DNA of 64,000 nucleotides. It comes from Bacteroidales bacterium. Lineage in GTDB: Bacteria > Bacteroidota > Bacteroidia > Bacteroidales > F082. The stretch spans positions 1-64,000 of the forward strand of contig JAILBC010000055.1 of the NCBI GenBank assembly GCA_024681295.1, given 5' to 3'. The notes under the pieces are model-generated. The model was not told the DNA's origin, made no database searches, and saw only the letters and a list, made by a program, of their open reading frames with translations. The position numbers and the translations under genes were made by a program. Positions 17,945-28,469 of the stretch are shown piece by piece (position 1 is the first letter of the stretch; each line of letters starts with the position of its first letter).

Positions 17945-20900
17945 ATGAAAAGAGCAAGTTTACTTTTCTCAGCATTCCTTCTGATTGGGATGCTGTTCAG
18001 CACCCAGGTGATGGCACAAGGCCGCATCAACTTGGGTCGCGCGAACTCCACCAGCCAATGCGCTGACATCACCATGACCGGCTTCTCTGCCTCCTTCTCC
18101 TATGGAAGCATTGAGACAGAAGCGGTTCAAACTGAAAGAGGCACTTTCTCAAGACTTATCATGGGCAAATCAGTCCCTGCCGGTAACATCGGCGAGCCCC
18201 AAGTGCCTGTCACCCGTGAACTCATCGCAGTTCCCTTCGGAGCCACCCCGGTGGTCAATGTGAAGAGCTACTCCGTCACCGAGTACAACCTCGCTGACTA
18301 CGGTATTGAGCGCGTTTATCCTCAGCAGCCCTCTCAGAGCAAGAGCGAGAAAGACGTGAAATTTGCTTACAACGAGGCCGCTTACGCCGCCAAGGGATTC
18401 GACGAGCGTCCCCTCGCCGAAGTCACCGTGATGGGTACCATGCGTGGTGTTCAAATCGGCGCCCTGCAGGTCAACGCCTTGAGATACAACGCCGCCACCA
18501 ACACCATCCGTGTTTACAATGACATCGAGATGGATGTGACCTTCGAAAACGCTGATCTCGACCTCACCGAGCAGACCTTGGTGAACACCTACAGCCCTTA
18601 TTTCAGAACCGTTTACGCCTCCCTGTTCAACGAGAAGGCCATCCGCGACATTTATGATGAGCACCCGGATCTTTGGGCCGTTCCTGTCAAGGTTCTGGTG
18701 GTCGCCAACCGTATGTTTGAAGATGCCATGCAGCCTTGGATCACTTGGAAGACCGAAAAAGGTTTCTACATGGATGTCAACTACACGGATGAAATCGGCA
18801 CCAGCGCTGCCGCTATCAAGACCTTCATCACCAACAAGTACAACGAGGGTGTGGCCAACGGACAAGCTCCCACTTTCCTGATCATTGTCGGTGACAACGC
18901 TCAAGTTCCCGCCTCACAAACAGGTTCCGCTTCACACTGCGTGACCGACCTTTACTACTATGCAGTGGCTGGCGGTGCCAACGACTATTTCGGTGACATG
19001 TTCCACAGCCGTTTCACTTGCGAGAACGTTGCCGAATTTGAGACCGTCCGCGACAAAAGCTTGATGTATGAGCAATACACCATGCCCGATCCGAGCTATC
19101 TGAGCAATACCCTGCTTATCGCCGGTTGGGATGGCAGCTGGAACCCGAGAATCGGTAAGCCCACTATTCAGTATGCTGTCAACTACTACTACAATGCCGA
19201 ACACGGATTCAACAACGTTTACACCTTCCTTGAAACTCCTTACAACCAGCCTTACGTCAGCCTGAATACCGGTGTCAACTTTGTGAACTACACCGCTCAC
19301 GGCAGCAACACCAGCTGGTCCGACCCGAGCTTCACCAACAGCAACGTCAACCAATTGACCAACCAAGACAAGTACTTCCTGGCCATGGGTAACTGCTGCC
19401 AAGCTGCCGACTGGGGCATCTCTGGCAAATGCTTGGGTGAAACCTTCATCACCGCTCCAAATAAAGGTGCCTACGCTTACATCGGCTCCTGCCCCAGCTC
19501 CTACTGGTATGAAGACTACTACTTCGGTGTCGGTGCCACAAACATCATGAACCAGATGCCTACCTACGAAGGTTCTACCATGGGTGTCTATGACGCCACC
19601 TTCCGTGACGACTTCAACAGCGTTTCCGCCATTACCTTTGTCGGTAATGTTGCTGTCGCCTACGCTCATGCCAATGGTTATCAAGGCAGTGTTTCCGACC
19701 AGTACTACTGGGAGTCCTACCACGTCCTCGGCGACGGTTCCATCTGCCCCTACCATGTGAATCCTATTGCCAACACGGTGAACCACCTTCCCACTGTGCC
19801 GATCGGCATGGACTTTTACACTGTGGAAGCCGACCCGGGCTCCTATGTTGGTATCTCCATGGACGGCGTGCTCTATGGTGCCGGTGAAATCGGTGAAGAC
19901 GGCACTGCCGACATCCCGATGACTCCCATCACCTCTGGCGGTACCGCCAAGATCGTGGTGACTCATCCTCAGCGTCAGCCCTACATCGCCGAAGTCCCCG
20001 CCGCCGCCATGAACGGCGCCTACGTGGCCATCGACAACTATGCCATGAATGTGGAGCAAGCCAACTATGGCGAGACCATCGACATGGACATCACCCTGAA
20101 GAACGTTGGTACCCTGGCTTCTGGCAACCTCACCGCCACCCTCAGCACCGAATGCGAATATGTTGACATTCTGGTTGCCGAAGGCACCCTCAGCGCCTTG
20201 AACCCTGAAGAAAACGGCGTCATCGAAGGCTTCCAATTCAGCATTGCTGAAGACGTGCCCGACAAGACCAAGGCTCAAATCCATGTTACCGTGACCGACG
20301 GAACCGACACTTGGGAAAGCAACATCAACATCGAGCTTCACGCTCCCGTTCTCGCCCTTGAGGGCATCGCCCAAGTCGACGGTCACACTAACAAATACCT
20401 TGCTTTCACCTTCAAGAACACCGGTTCTGCTCCGTTCTACGGCGGCACACTGGACATCAACAGCTGCTCACCCGACCTGGTCTTCGATCCTTCTACCATC
20501 ACCATTGAGGATGCCGTTCAGGGTGGTCAAACCGTTGAAATGACAGCCAATTACACTGTCGCTGAAAGCGTCCCCTCCGCCTCTTCATTCGAGGTGAACT
20601 ACAACTTCACCACTGGCCTCTTCGAACTTGGTGGCATCTTCGTTCTGACCTACGATGTTCTCATCGAGGACTTCGAGAGTGGCAGCTTTGGTGATGGTTG
20701 GACCTTCAGCCCGACCAATGCCTGGACTATCGCCGATGGCGGAAGAGGCGTCAAATGCGCCAAATCGACCAACGAAGGCATCCACAACTCGGATTATTCC
20801 ATGACGCTGACCGTGGATGTGATGGCTGATGGTGAAATGACCTTCATGTACAGAGTATCCTCAGAATACAACTACGACAAGCTCCATTTCTACATGGACA

Positions 20901-21565
20901 ACGTGGAGAAACTCGTTGAGTCAGGTCCTGGACAATGGACTTTGTTCACACAGCCTGTGACCGTGGGTCAGCACACCTTCAAGTGGAGCTACACCAAAGA
21001 CAGCTCTGTGAGCAGCAACGACGACTGCGTGTACGTCGACGACATCGTCTTCCCGATCGTCAACAACTTCGCCTTCATCGCTCCTGCCACCGACCTTGTG
21101 GCCGAAGTTGAAGGTTCTGAAGTCACCCTCACCTGGACCGCATCAGCCGATGCCGACAACTATGTGGTGAAACGTGACGGCGAGACCATCGCTACCGTTA
21201 CTGAGACCTCTCACATTGATCAACTGGAGAAGGATGGCACCTACACCTATGCTGTGTATGCCGTGAACAGCAATGGTCAATTGTCAACTCCTATCACAAC
21301 AACCGTCGAAGCCACATTTGATGCCATTGGCGAGGACCAAGAAGTTCGCTTCAGCGTCTACCCGAATCCTGCCAACAGCATCCTGAACATCGTTGTCGCT
21401 GGCGACTTCGAGTATCGTCTCTTCAACAGCACTGGCCAAGAAGTGGCCGTCGGTGCTGCCCAAGGCGTGAAACAAATCAATGTCAGCAATCTCTCCAAGG
21501 GTGTTTACTTCCTGCGCCTCACCACTGGTGCCAAGGTCGATACCCAGAGAATTGTCGTTGAATAA
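17945..21565 (+). CDS. Gingipain-family C25 protease, Kgp-like, with T9SS sorting domain
   Basis: NYTAHGSNTSW...KYFLAMGNCCQAADW...SYWYEDYYFGVGA resembles lysine-gingipain; C-terminal SVYPNPANS...RIVVE. Confidence 0.9.
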   Translation: MKRASLLFSAFLLIGMLFSTQVMAQGRINLGRANSTSQCADITMTGFSASFSYGSIETEAVQTERGTFSRLIMGKSVPAGNIGEPQVPVTRELIAVPFGATPVVNVKSYSVTEYNLADYGIERVYPQQPSQSKSEKDVKFAYNEAAYAAKGFDERPLAEVTVMGTMRGVQIGALQVNALRYNAATNTIRVYNDIEMDVTFENADLDLTEQTLVNTYSPYFRTVYASLFNEKAIRDIYDEHPDLWAVPVKVLVVANRMFEDAMQPWITWKTEKGFYMDVNYTDEIGTSAAAIKTFITNKYNEGVANGQAPTFLIIVGDNAQVPASQTGSASHCVTDLYYYAVAGGANDYFGDMFHSRFTCENVAEFETVRDKSLMYEQYTMPDPSYLSNTLLIAGWDGSWNPRIGKPTIQYAVNYYYNAEHGFNNVYTFLETPYNQPYVSLNTGVNFVNYTAHGSNTSWSDPSFTNSNVNQLTNQDKYFLAMGNCCQAADWGISGKCLGETFITAPNKGAYAYIGSCPSSYWYEDYYFGVGATNIMNQMPTYEGSTMGVYDATFRDDFNSVSAITFVGNVAVAYAHANGYQGSVSDQYYWESYHVLGDGSICPYHVNPIANTVNHLPTVPIGMDFYTVEADPGSYVGISMDGVLYGAGEIGEDGTADIPMTPITSGGTAKIVVTHPQRQPYIAEVPAAAMNGAYVAIDNYAMNVEQANYGETIDMDITLKNVGTLASGNLTATLSTECEYVDILVAEGTLSALNPEENGVIEGFQFSIAEDVPDKTKAQIHVTVTDGTDTWESNINIELHAPVLALEGIAQVDGHTNKYLAFTFKNTGSAPFYGGTLDINSCSPDLVFDPSTITIEDAVQGGQTVEMTANYTVAESVPSASSFEVNYNFTTGLFELGGIFVLTYDVLIEDFESGSFGDGWTFSPTNAWTIADGGRGVKCAKSTNEGIHNSDYSMTLTVDVMADGEMTFMYRVSSEYNYDKLHFYMDNVEKLVESGPGQWTLFTQPVTVGQHTFKWSYTKDSSVSSNDDCVYVDDIVFPIVNNFAFIAPATDLVAEVEGSEVTLTWTASADADNYVVKRDGETIATVTETSHIDQLEKDGTYTYAVYAVNSNGQLSTPITTTVEATFDAIGEDQEVRFSVYPNPANSILNIVVAGDFEYRLFNSTGQEVAVGAAQGVKQINVSNLSKGVYFLRLTTGAKVDTQRIVVE

Positions 21566-21574
21566 ATTTCAATA

Positions 21575-21600
21575 GAAGGAGACGGTTCGCCGTCTCCTTC
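21575..21600. terminator. Hairpin terminator with TTCG loop
   Basis: GAAGGAGACGG TTCG CCGTCTCCTTC followed by TTTC. Confidence 0.75.
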
Positions 21601-21636
21601 TTTCTCACAAAAACATCAAACACTATCTAAAAAACA

Positions 21637-24600
21637 ATGAAGAAATCCTTATTTATCCTTTTGGCTCTCCTGATGGTTGGAAGTGCTTTCGCGCAGAAAG
21701 CTCCTCAGACCAAGCTGATCTCCAGTTCCGAGGAAAGCATCGTGGTCAACTTCCAACTCAACGGGTTCAGCACCAGTAGAGTAACCACCCCACAGGGCGA
21801 ACAGTTCATCGTGAACGCCCCCAAGATGGCTGCTATGCTCGAAGCAGGCGCTCCCAGCCTCCCGTACTACCCTGTCCCCGTCATTATCGGCGACCAAGCT
21901 GAGATGACCGTCAACGTCATTGATGCCCAGTATACTGATTACACCGACATGAGCATCGCTCCTTCGAAGGGCAACCTCAGCCGTCAGATCAACCCCGACG
22001 ACGTGCCTTACACCTACGGTGCCATGTATCAAGAGAACGCCTTCTGGCCCGCTACTCAGGCCTATCTCGAGAAACCTTACATTTTGAGAGACTTCCGCGG
22101 CCAGAACATCATGGTGCAACCCTTCGCCTACAACCCCGCGACCCATACCCTGCGTGTGTACGAAAGCCTCACGCTGGAAATGACCAAGGTGAGCGACAAC
22201 GGTGTCAACCCGAAAGCCACCCGCAAGAGCGGCGCCATCAAAGTCGATCCGGAACAGAAAGCCCAGTATAGCCGTCGTTTCATCAATTTCGAGAATGTCC
22301 AGGCCAAGTATCCTTTTGACGAAGACTATGGTGAGTTGTTGATCATCTGCACTGACGCCTATATGGAAAACCTGCAGCCTCTCGCTGACTGGAAGAACCA
22401 ATCGGGCCGTCCGACCACCCTCGTGAGCCTTTCCACTGCCGGTGGCAACAACGCACAGAATATCAAGAACTATATCCAAGGTATCTACGATGATCCCAAC
22501 CACAACCTTGAGTTCATCCTCTTGGTTGGTGAATACAATGACCTCACCCCCTATTCGATCTCATACGACAAGAAATCAGACAACTGGTTCGGCAAACTTG
22601 AAGGTAGCGACAACTACCTTGAAGCTTTGGTAGGCCGTCTCTCGGTCTCCAATGCCGCTGATGCCGATGTTCAGGTGAACAAGATCATCTATTACGAGCG
22701 TGATGTCACCGCTGATGCCACTTGGGGCAACAAAGGCATGGGTATCGGCTACTACGGTGCCGGCAGCGGCCACTATGGCGAGGACGACTACTATCATATC
22801 GACAGGATTCGCGACACCCTCATGCACTACACCTACGCTCAAGTGACCGAGCACCATGGCGGCAGCGGCGGCGACGCCAGCGTTAGCACCATTAGCGGCA
22901 CCACCAACGAAGGTATCAGCATCATCAACTATTGCAACCACGGTTCAACGACCAGCTGGGGTGTGGCCAACTACAGTGTCAGCGACGTCAACATGTTGAC
23001 CAACGACGGCAAGTTGCCCATCGTATGGTCGGTGGCCTGCTTGAATGGCCAGTTCGACGTCGGCACCTGCTTCGGCGAGTCATGGCTACGTGCCACCAAC
23101 AACGCCACTGGTGCCCCCACCGGTGCCGTCGGCGGCATGTTCTCCTGGATCTCCCAGCCTTGGATTCCGCCTATGTACGGACAAGACGAGATGGTCAACA
23201 TCCTGACCGAATGGCGTCATCCTGAGATGTTCAACCACACCCTAGGTGGTGCCTCATTGAACGGCAGTATGGATATCCTTGACAAGGAACCCAACGACTC
23301 CTATCAGACCTTCAACACCTGGCTGCTCTTCGGCGACCCGAGCTTGTTGGTCCGCACCGACATCCCCACTGAGATGGGTGCTACCATCAATCCCACCATG
23401 CTGATGCTGGGCATGAGCACCCTTGAGGTCAACGCCGATGCCACCAGCGGTATCGCCACCCTGTATGACGGTGAAGAAATCATTGCCTCCGCCAGAATCA
23501 TCGACGGCACTGCCAACCTTGAATTCCCCGCTTTGAGCAGCGTGGGTGAGCTCACCCTTACCGTGATCGGCTACAACAGAGTCACCGAAATGATGACGTT
23601 GGAAGTCCTTCCCGCCGAAGGCGCCTATGTCTCTGTGGATGCCTTCACTCCCGGCAACGTCCCGGTCAACGAGGAACAGCTGATGAGCATGAGCTTCAAG
23701 AACGTTGGTGTTGATCCTACTTCTGACCTCACCCATGTCACGCTCAGCTGTGACGACGAGAACCTGACCCTCACCGACAACGAGGCCTGGTTTGATGTCC
23801 TCGGTCCCGATGAAATCGTCACCCTGACCGACGAGTTCGCCTTCATCGTGGCTCCCGGCGTGGCCGATGGCACAAGAATCCAGATTGACGTCAACATGGT
23901 TTGCGGCGGCAGCATCTGGACTGGTAAGGCCAAGATTACCGTGGGTGCTCCTATCGTTGAGTTCGGCGAGTTCCAATGCATCGGTGGTTTCACCCCAGGT
24001 GAATCACAAAACATCGTCGTCACCTTCAACAACGTTGGCCACTATATGGCCACCAACGCCGTGGTGACAGCCTCTTCACAGAATCAGTACGTCACCTTCG
24101 CTAGCGAGACCATCGAAATCGGCACCATCAATGCCGAAGGCAATGGCACCGCCATTTTCAACTTGACAGTTGACGAAGCTTGCCCGACCACCGACGTGAT
24201 CAACCTCACCTTCGACCTGGTCGCCGACAACGAGATCACCGCCACCGGTACCGGCATCCTGAAAAACAGCTGCAACGTCGTGTTTGACCTCACTGACTCC
24301 TACGGCGATGGTTGGAATGGTAACCAGCTGACTGTTTCGTTCAGCGACGGCACACCGACGCAGAACCTTACCATCAGCTCCGGTACCTCAGCCACCTACA
24401 CCCTCGAAATCGGCATGGGTGTCCATGTGACCCTGGGTTGGATTGCTGGCAATTATACTTCCGAATGCTCCTTCACGGTCAGCTACGAAGACGGTGATCA
24501 AATCACCTCAGCTAACAATTTGAGCGCAGGTTACAGCTTCGAATTCGACGTGAACTGCGGTGGCGATCCTAACATTGGTGCCACCGAGCCTGTCACCGAA

Positions 24601-25074
24601 CTGGAATCCGAAGTGGACTACGAGAACATGATCGTGGTGCTGACCTGGGAAGCCCCCAGCAGAGACGTGATCAACTACCTCGTCACCCGCAATGGTGAAG
24701 AACTGGCTCAAGTCACCGAAACCCGTTATGTTGACAACAATCCCACGGACTATGCCGAGTATTGCGTTTACGCCCAGTATCTGAACGGCAGTTCCGAGCC
24801 CTTGTGCCTCGACCCGATTGAGAACATCCTGGGCGTGGAAGAGACCGAAGGCAACATCAGCATCTATCCCAACCCGGTAAAGAATACCCTTTACATCAAG
24901 GGCGGTAATGCTGAATACAGCTTCGTGCTTTACAACGGCATGGGTCAGGTGGTAGCCATCGGCACTGCCAGCGGCACCCAGCAGATCGACTGCAGCGAGA
25001 TGAGCAAGGGAATCTACTTCCTGCACCTCAACACCGGCGCAAAGACCATGGTCGAAAAGGTCGTGGTGAAATAA
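21637..25074 (+). CDS. Gingipain-family C25 protease, Rgp-like, with T9SS sorting domain
   Basis: IINYCNHGSTTSWG...VWSVACLNGQF; IYPNPVKNTLYI...VEKVVVK. Confidence 0.9.
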   Translation: MKKSLFILLALLMVGSAFAQKAPQTKLISSSEESIVVNFQLNGFSTSRVTTPQGEQFIVNAPKMAAMLEAGAPSLPYYPVPVIIGDQAEMTVNVIDAQYTDYTDMSIAPSKGNLSRQINPDDVPYTYGAMYQENAFWPATQAYLEKPYILRDFRGQNIMVQPFAYNPATHTLRVYESLTLEMTKVSDNGVNPKATRKSGAIKVDPEQKAQYSRRFINFENVQAKYPFDEDYGELLIICTDAYMENLQPLADWKNQSGRPTTLVSLSTAGGNNAQNIKNYIQGIYDDPNHNLEFILLVGEYNDLTPYSISYDKKSDNWFGKLEGSDNYLEALVGRLSVSNAADADVQVNKIIYYERDVTADATWGNKGMGIGYYGAGSGHYGEDDYYHIDRIRDTLMHYTYAQVTEHHGGSGGDASVSTISGTTNEGISIINYCNHGSTTSWGVANYSVSDVNMLTNDGKLPIVWSVACLNGQFDVGTCFGESWLRATNNATGAPTGAVGGMFSWISQPWIPPMYGQDEMVNILTEWRHPEMFNHTLGGASLNGSMDILDKEPNDSYQTFNTWLLFGDPSLLVRTDIPTEMGATINPTMLMLGMSTLEVNADATSGIATLYDGEEIIASARIIDGTANLEFPALSSVGELTLTVIGYNRVTEMMTLEVLPAEGAYVSVDAFTPGNVPVNEEQLMSMSFKNVGVDPTSDLTHVTLSCDDENLTLTDNEAWFDVLGPDEIVTLTDEFAFIVAPGVADGTRIQIDVNMVCGGSIWTGKAKITVGAPIVEFGEFQCIGGFTPGESQNIVVTFNNVGHYMATNAVVTASSQNQYVTFASETIEIGTINAEGNGTAIFNLTVDEACPTTDVINLTFDLVADNEITATGTGILKNSCNVVFDLTDSYGDGWNGNQLTVSFSDGTPTQNLTISSGTSATYTLEIGMGVHVTLGWIAGNYTSECSFTVSYEDGDQITSANNLSAGYSFEFDVNCGGDPNIGATEPVTELESEVDYENMIVVLTWEAPSRDVINYLVTRNGEELAQVTETRYVDNNPTDYAEYCVYAQYLNGSSEPLCLDPIENILGVEETEGNISIYPNPVKNTLYIKGGNAEYSFVLYNGMGQVVAIGTASGTQQIDCSEMSKGIYFLHLNTGAKTMVEKVVVK

Positions 25075-25100
25075 CCCGATTCCTTACCGATTATCAAATT

Positions 25101-25138
25101 TGTAGAGACGCAAAGTTTTTGCGTCTCTACATTTTTTT
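25101..25138. terminator. TGTAGAGACG-family hairpin/terminator
   Basis: TGTAGAGACGCAAA (25101-25114) and exact inverse TTTGCGTCTCTACA (25118-25131) followed by T-run. Confidence 0.8.
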
Positions 25139-25140
25139 AT

Positions 25141-25149
25141 TATCTTTGC
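25141..25149 (+). promoter_or_regulatory. -7 box TATCTTTGC upstream of third C25 protease
   Basis: TAnnTTTGC match 28 bp before ATG. Confidence 0.5.
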
Positions 25150-25176
25150 GGTTTGGAATATTAAAAAAGCATCACC

Positions 25177-28100
25177 ATGAAAACAAGATTATTGGCACTG
25201 CTACTACTGCTCCCCTTCCTTTCGATTGGTCAACAGTACAAACTGATTACCGCCACCGAATCGAACCTCACCATTGACATACAGGTCCCTGACTTCCAGA
25301 CCCAGTCTGTGACCACACCACAAGGCGAAGCCTTTGTTGTGAAAGCCCACAAAGCCATGAACTACGCTGAGGCCGGCGAACCCGACCTCCCGATGTTCGT
25401 CATCCCAACCATCGTGGGCGACCAAGCCCTGATGCAGGTCAACGTCATCACGGCGGAATACGTGGACTATCAGGACATGGAAATTGCCCCATCAAAAGGC
25501 GACTTCCCTCGTTCCATCAACCCCGAAGACGTACCCTACACTTACGGTGAGGCCTATCAACGCGATGCCTTCTTCCCCTTACAGCTGGCCAAACTCGATG
25601 AGCCTTACATCCATCGCGACGTGAGAGGCCAGAACATTATGGTTACACCTTATCAATACAATCCCGTAACCAAGACCCTTAGGATCTACACCCATTTGGT
25701 CCTAAGCATGGACAACATCGGCAAGGACGACCGCAACATCATTGAGAACCGTTCAAGGTCGTTCACTTTGGATCCCGAATTCAAGACCATGTACGAGCAC
25801 CGCTATATTAATTATAAGGAGTCGATGGCCAAATACACCCCCATTGAAGAGAACGGGGAGCTGCTCATCATCTGCCACGATGCCTTCATGACCGCCATGG
25901 AGCCTTTTGTCGCCTGGAAGAAACAAATCGGACGCCCCACCACCATAGTTGGGACCAGCATCACCGGTAACACCGACCCTGCTATCAAGTCCTATATTCA
26001 AACTTTCTACGCTGCACATCCCGATTTGACCGACATCTTACTCGTCGGCGACGTGGCACAAATCCCAGGTGTGTATATCTCAGCAGGATCAGGTTATTCT
26101 GGTTATTCAGGCTACGGCGATGTCCAATATGGCCAGCTGGCTGGCAACGATTATTACAACGAGGTGATTGTAGGCCGTTTCTGCTGCGAGACTGAAGCAC
26201 AAGTTACCAACCACGTCAACAAAGTGCTGAATTACGAGCGCGACCTTGATGCAACGGCAACGTGGCTTTCGGTGGGCCAAGGCGTCTCCAAACGTGAGAA
26301 TGCCGCCGGCCACAATGGCGAAGATGATTATCAGCATATCGACAACATCCGAAACGATCTCTTGAACTATGGTTACACCGAGGTACACCGTGATTACCAG
26401 AGCGTCACAGGCGTTACCGCAAGCGCTGCAGCCATCAGTCAGCACATCAATGCCGGTGTGAGCATCATCAACTACTGCAACCACGGCAACATCACCTTAT
26501 GGGGCGTTTTTAGCTACAGCAACTCACATGTCAATGCGCTGACCAATGATTACAAACTTCCTTATATCATCTCTGTAGCTTGCCTCAACGGTAAGTATGA
26601 CAATAACGGAGATTGTTTTGCTGAAGCCTGGATGCGCGCCACCAACAATAGCAATGGCAATCCCACTGGAGCCATCGGCGGTATGTTCTCCTACATCGAA
26701 CAACCATGGCAACCACCCATGTACGGGCAAGACGAGATGGTTGACATCCTTACCGAGCAACAAGCTAATAACATCAAACACACCATGGGCGGCGTTTCCA
26801 TCAATGGCAACATGAAGGTATTGGATTTGGGTGCCAACAGCAATGCCAACAAAGGCACCTATAACACATGGATCCTCTTTGGTGACCCGACCTTGACTCT
26901 TCGTAATGCGTCACCTGCCGACATGAATGTGAGTCACAACGCCATCATGGATGCTGGTGCCACCTCCTTCACCGTCAACGCCCCTGACGGAGAAGGCGCA
27001 TTGGCCACTTTGACCAAAGACGGTGAGATCATGGGCTCGTCCCCTGTCACCAACGGTACAGCCACCATCACCTTCACCGCACCAGGCACTGCAGGTGAAG
27101 CCACCCTCACCGTATTCGGCTATAACAAACTCACCTACATCGGCACGGTCAATATCACCACAGGAGGCATTACCTACCCATCGGCCCCCACTAACGTGAC
27201 GGCTGCGGTCAACAACCAAAGCGTGACGCTCAACTGGGACGCCGTTACTCCTGCTGATTCTTATAAAGTATACCGTAACAACAGGTTGCTCGCACAGGGC
27301 ATCACTGCCACCACTTACACCGACAGCGACCTGCAACCCGGCACCTACAGCTACGAAGTCACCACCATGTATAACGGTCTGGAGTCACCGAAATCGACAG
27401 CTGCATCGGCCACCATTGTCGCCATCCTGAGTGTCACTGTGACCGCCTCCAACCCCATTTACGTGCCCAATCCCGTCCCAGGCGGATGGACTGGCATCAC
27501 CCTGACGGCCAACGCCTCAGGCGGTTCTGGCAACTACACCTATAGTTGGACTCCTGCCAATGCCGTCAACAACCCCACTGCACAATCCACAACGGCTTCG
27601 CCTTTAGAGACCACCACCTACACTTGCACCGTTACTAGCAACGGACAGAGCGTCTCTGGCAGCGTCACTGTAATCGTGGTGAATCCACCCACCGAGGTAA
27701 ACACTGACTTCGTCGGAGACAACGAAGTACGCATCAGTTGGAACGCCGCCGACTATGCCGATGGATACAATGTTTACAGGGAAGACGAACTCATCGCCGA
27801 AAGCATTCCCACACTGTATTACACCGATCTCTTCCAAGGTGCCGGCTCTGTCCACTATCAAGTCAGAAGCGTCTATCAAGGACACGTCAGTCAGCCTGAA
27901 ATCACCAGCATCTATTTCTGTGTTGCGCCCGAGAACGTCCAAGCCGAGTATATTTGGAACGACGGCGACTTCTTCAACCGAATCTCTTGGACCAAGAACC
28001 AAGCCGTTGACTACGAAGTCACCCATTTCAACATTTATCAAAACGATAGCGATGGAATGGAACTGATTGGCACTGTCGAAAGCGAGGATTATGTATATGA

Positions 28101-28458
28101 GTATAGTTTCGATGACCTTGAGGCAACAGCAATCGGCGTATATTTCTATACCGTCAGTGCCGTCTACACTTTGGACTGCGAAATCAAGTCAGATCCCGTG
28201 AATTGCACGGTCACTTCCGTTGGAGAATCTGCTGCCAAGCCCGAACTCTTCCCCAACCCCACTGCTGGTAAAGTGACCGTTAAGGCAGAAGGCATGGAGC
28301 GTATCGTGGTCGTTAACAGCCTCGGCCAGACTTTATATCAAGCCAATACTGAAGCACCTGAGATGGCCCTTGATCTCGCTCCATTCGGCAAGGGCATGTA
28401 CTTCATTATGCTTCAAACCAGCCAGGGTGTTACCACCCAGAGAATTGTCGTTGAATAA
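25177..28458 (+). CDS. Gingipain-family C25 protease, Rgp-like, with fibronectin/PKD-like repeats and T9SS sorting domain
   Basis: IINYCNHGNITLWG...IISVACLNGKY; SGGSGNYTYSWTP; LFPNPTAGKVTV...RIVVE. Confidence 0.88.
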   Translation: MKTRLLALLLLLPFLSIGQQYKLITATESNLTIDIQVPDFQTQSVTTPQGEAFVVKAHKAMNYAEAGEPDLPMFVIPTIVGDQALMQVNVITAEYVDYQDMEIAPSKGDFPRSINPEDVPYTYGEAYQRDAFFPLQLAKLDEPYIHRDVRGQNIMVTPYQYNPVTKTLRIYTHLVLSMDNIGKDDRNIIENRSRSFTLDPEFKTMYEHRYINYKESMAKYTPIEENGELLIICHDAFMTAMEPFVAWKKQIGRPTTIVGTSITGNTDPAIKSYIQTFYAAHPDLTDILLVGDVAQIPGVYISAGSGYSGYSGYGDVQYGQLAGNDYYNEVIVGRFCCETEAQVTNHVNKVLNYERDLDATATWLSVGQGVSKRENAAGHNGEDDYQHIDNIRNDLLNYGYTEVHRDYQSVTGVTASAAAISQHINAGVSIINYCNHGNITLWGVFSYSNSHVNALTNDYKLPYIISVACLNGKYDNNGDCFAEAWMRATNNSNGNPTGAIGGMFSYIEQPWQPPMYGQDEMVDILTEQQANNIKHTMGGVSINGNMKVLDLGANSNANKGTYNTWILFGDPTLTLRNASPADMNVSHNAIMDAGATSFTVNAPDGEGALATLTKDGEIMGSSPVTNGTATITFTAPGTAGEATLTVFGYNKLTYIGTVNITTGGITYPSAPTNVTAAVNNQSVTLNWDAVTPADSYKVYRNNRLLAQGITATTYTDSDLQPGTYSYEVTTMYNGLESPKSTAASATIVAILSVTVTASNPIYVPNPVPGGWTGITLTANASGGSGNYTYSWTPANAVNNPTAQSTTASPLETTTYTCTVTSNGQSVSGSVTVIVVNPPTEVNTDFVGDNEVRISWNAADYADGYNVYREDELIAESIPTLYYTDLFQGAGSVHYQVRSVYQGHVSQPEITSIYFCVAPENVQAEYIWNDGDFFNRISWTKNQAVDYEVTHFNIYQNDSDGMELIGTVESEDYVYEYSFDDLEATAIGVYFYTVSAVYTLDCEIKSDPVNCTVTSVGESAAKPELFPNPTAGKVTVKAEGMERIVVVNSLGQTLYQANTEAPEMALDLAPFGKGMYFIMLQTSQGVTTQRIVVE

Positions 28459-28469
28459 TTGAATAAAAC

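Noticed and set aside
18932-20386. 484-aa minus-strand ORF
   Set aside because: Lies fully antisense to the Kgp-like protease; low-complexity G/V/H-rich translation typical of shadow frames of biased coding sequence.
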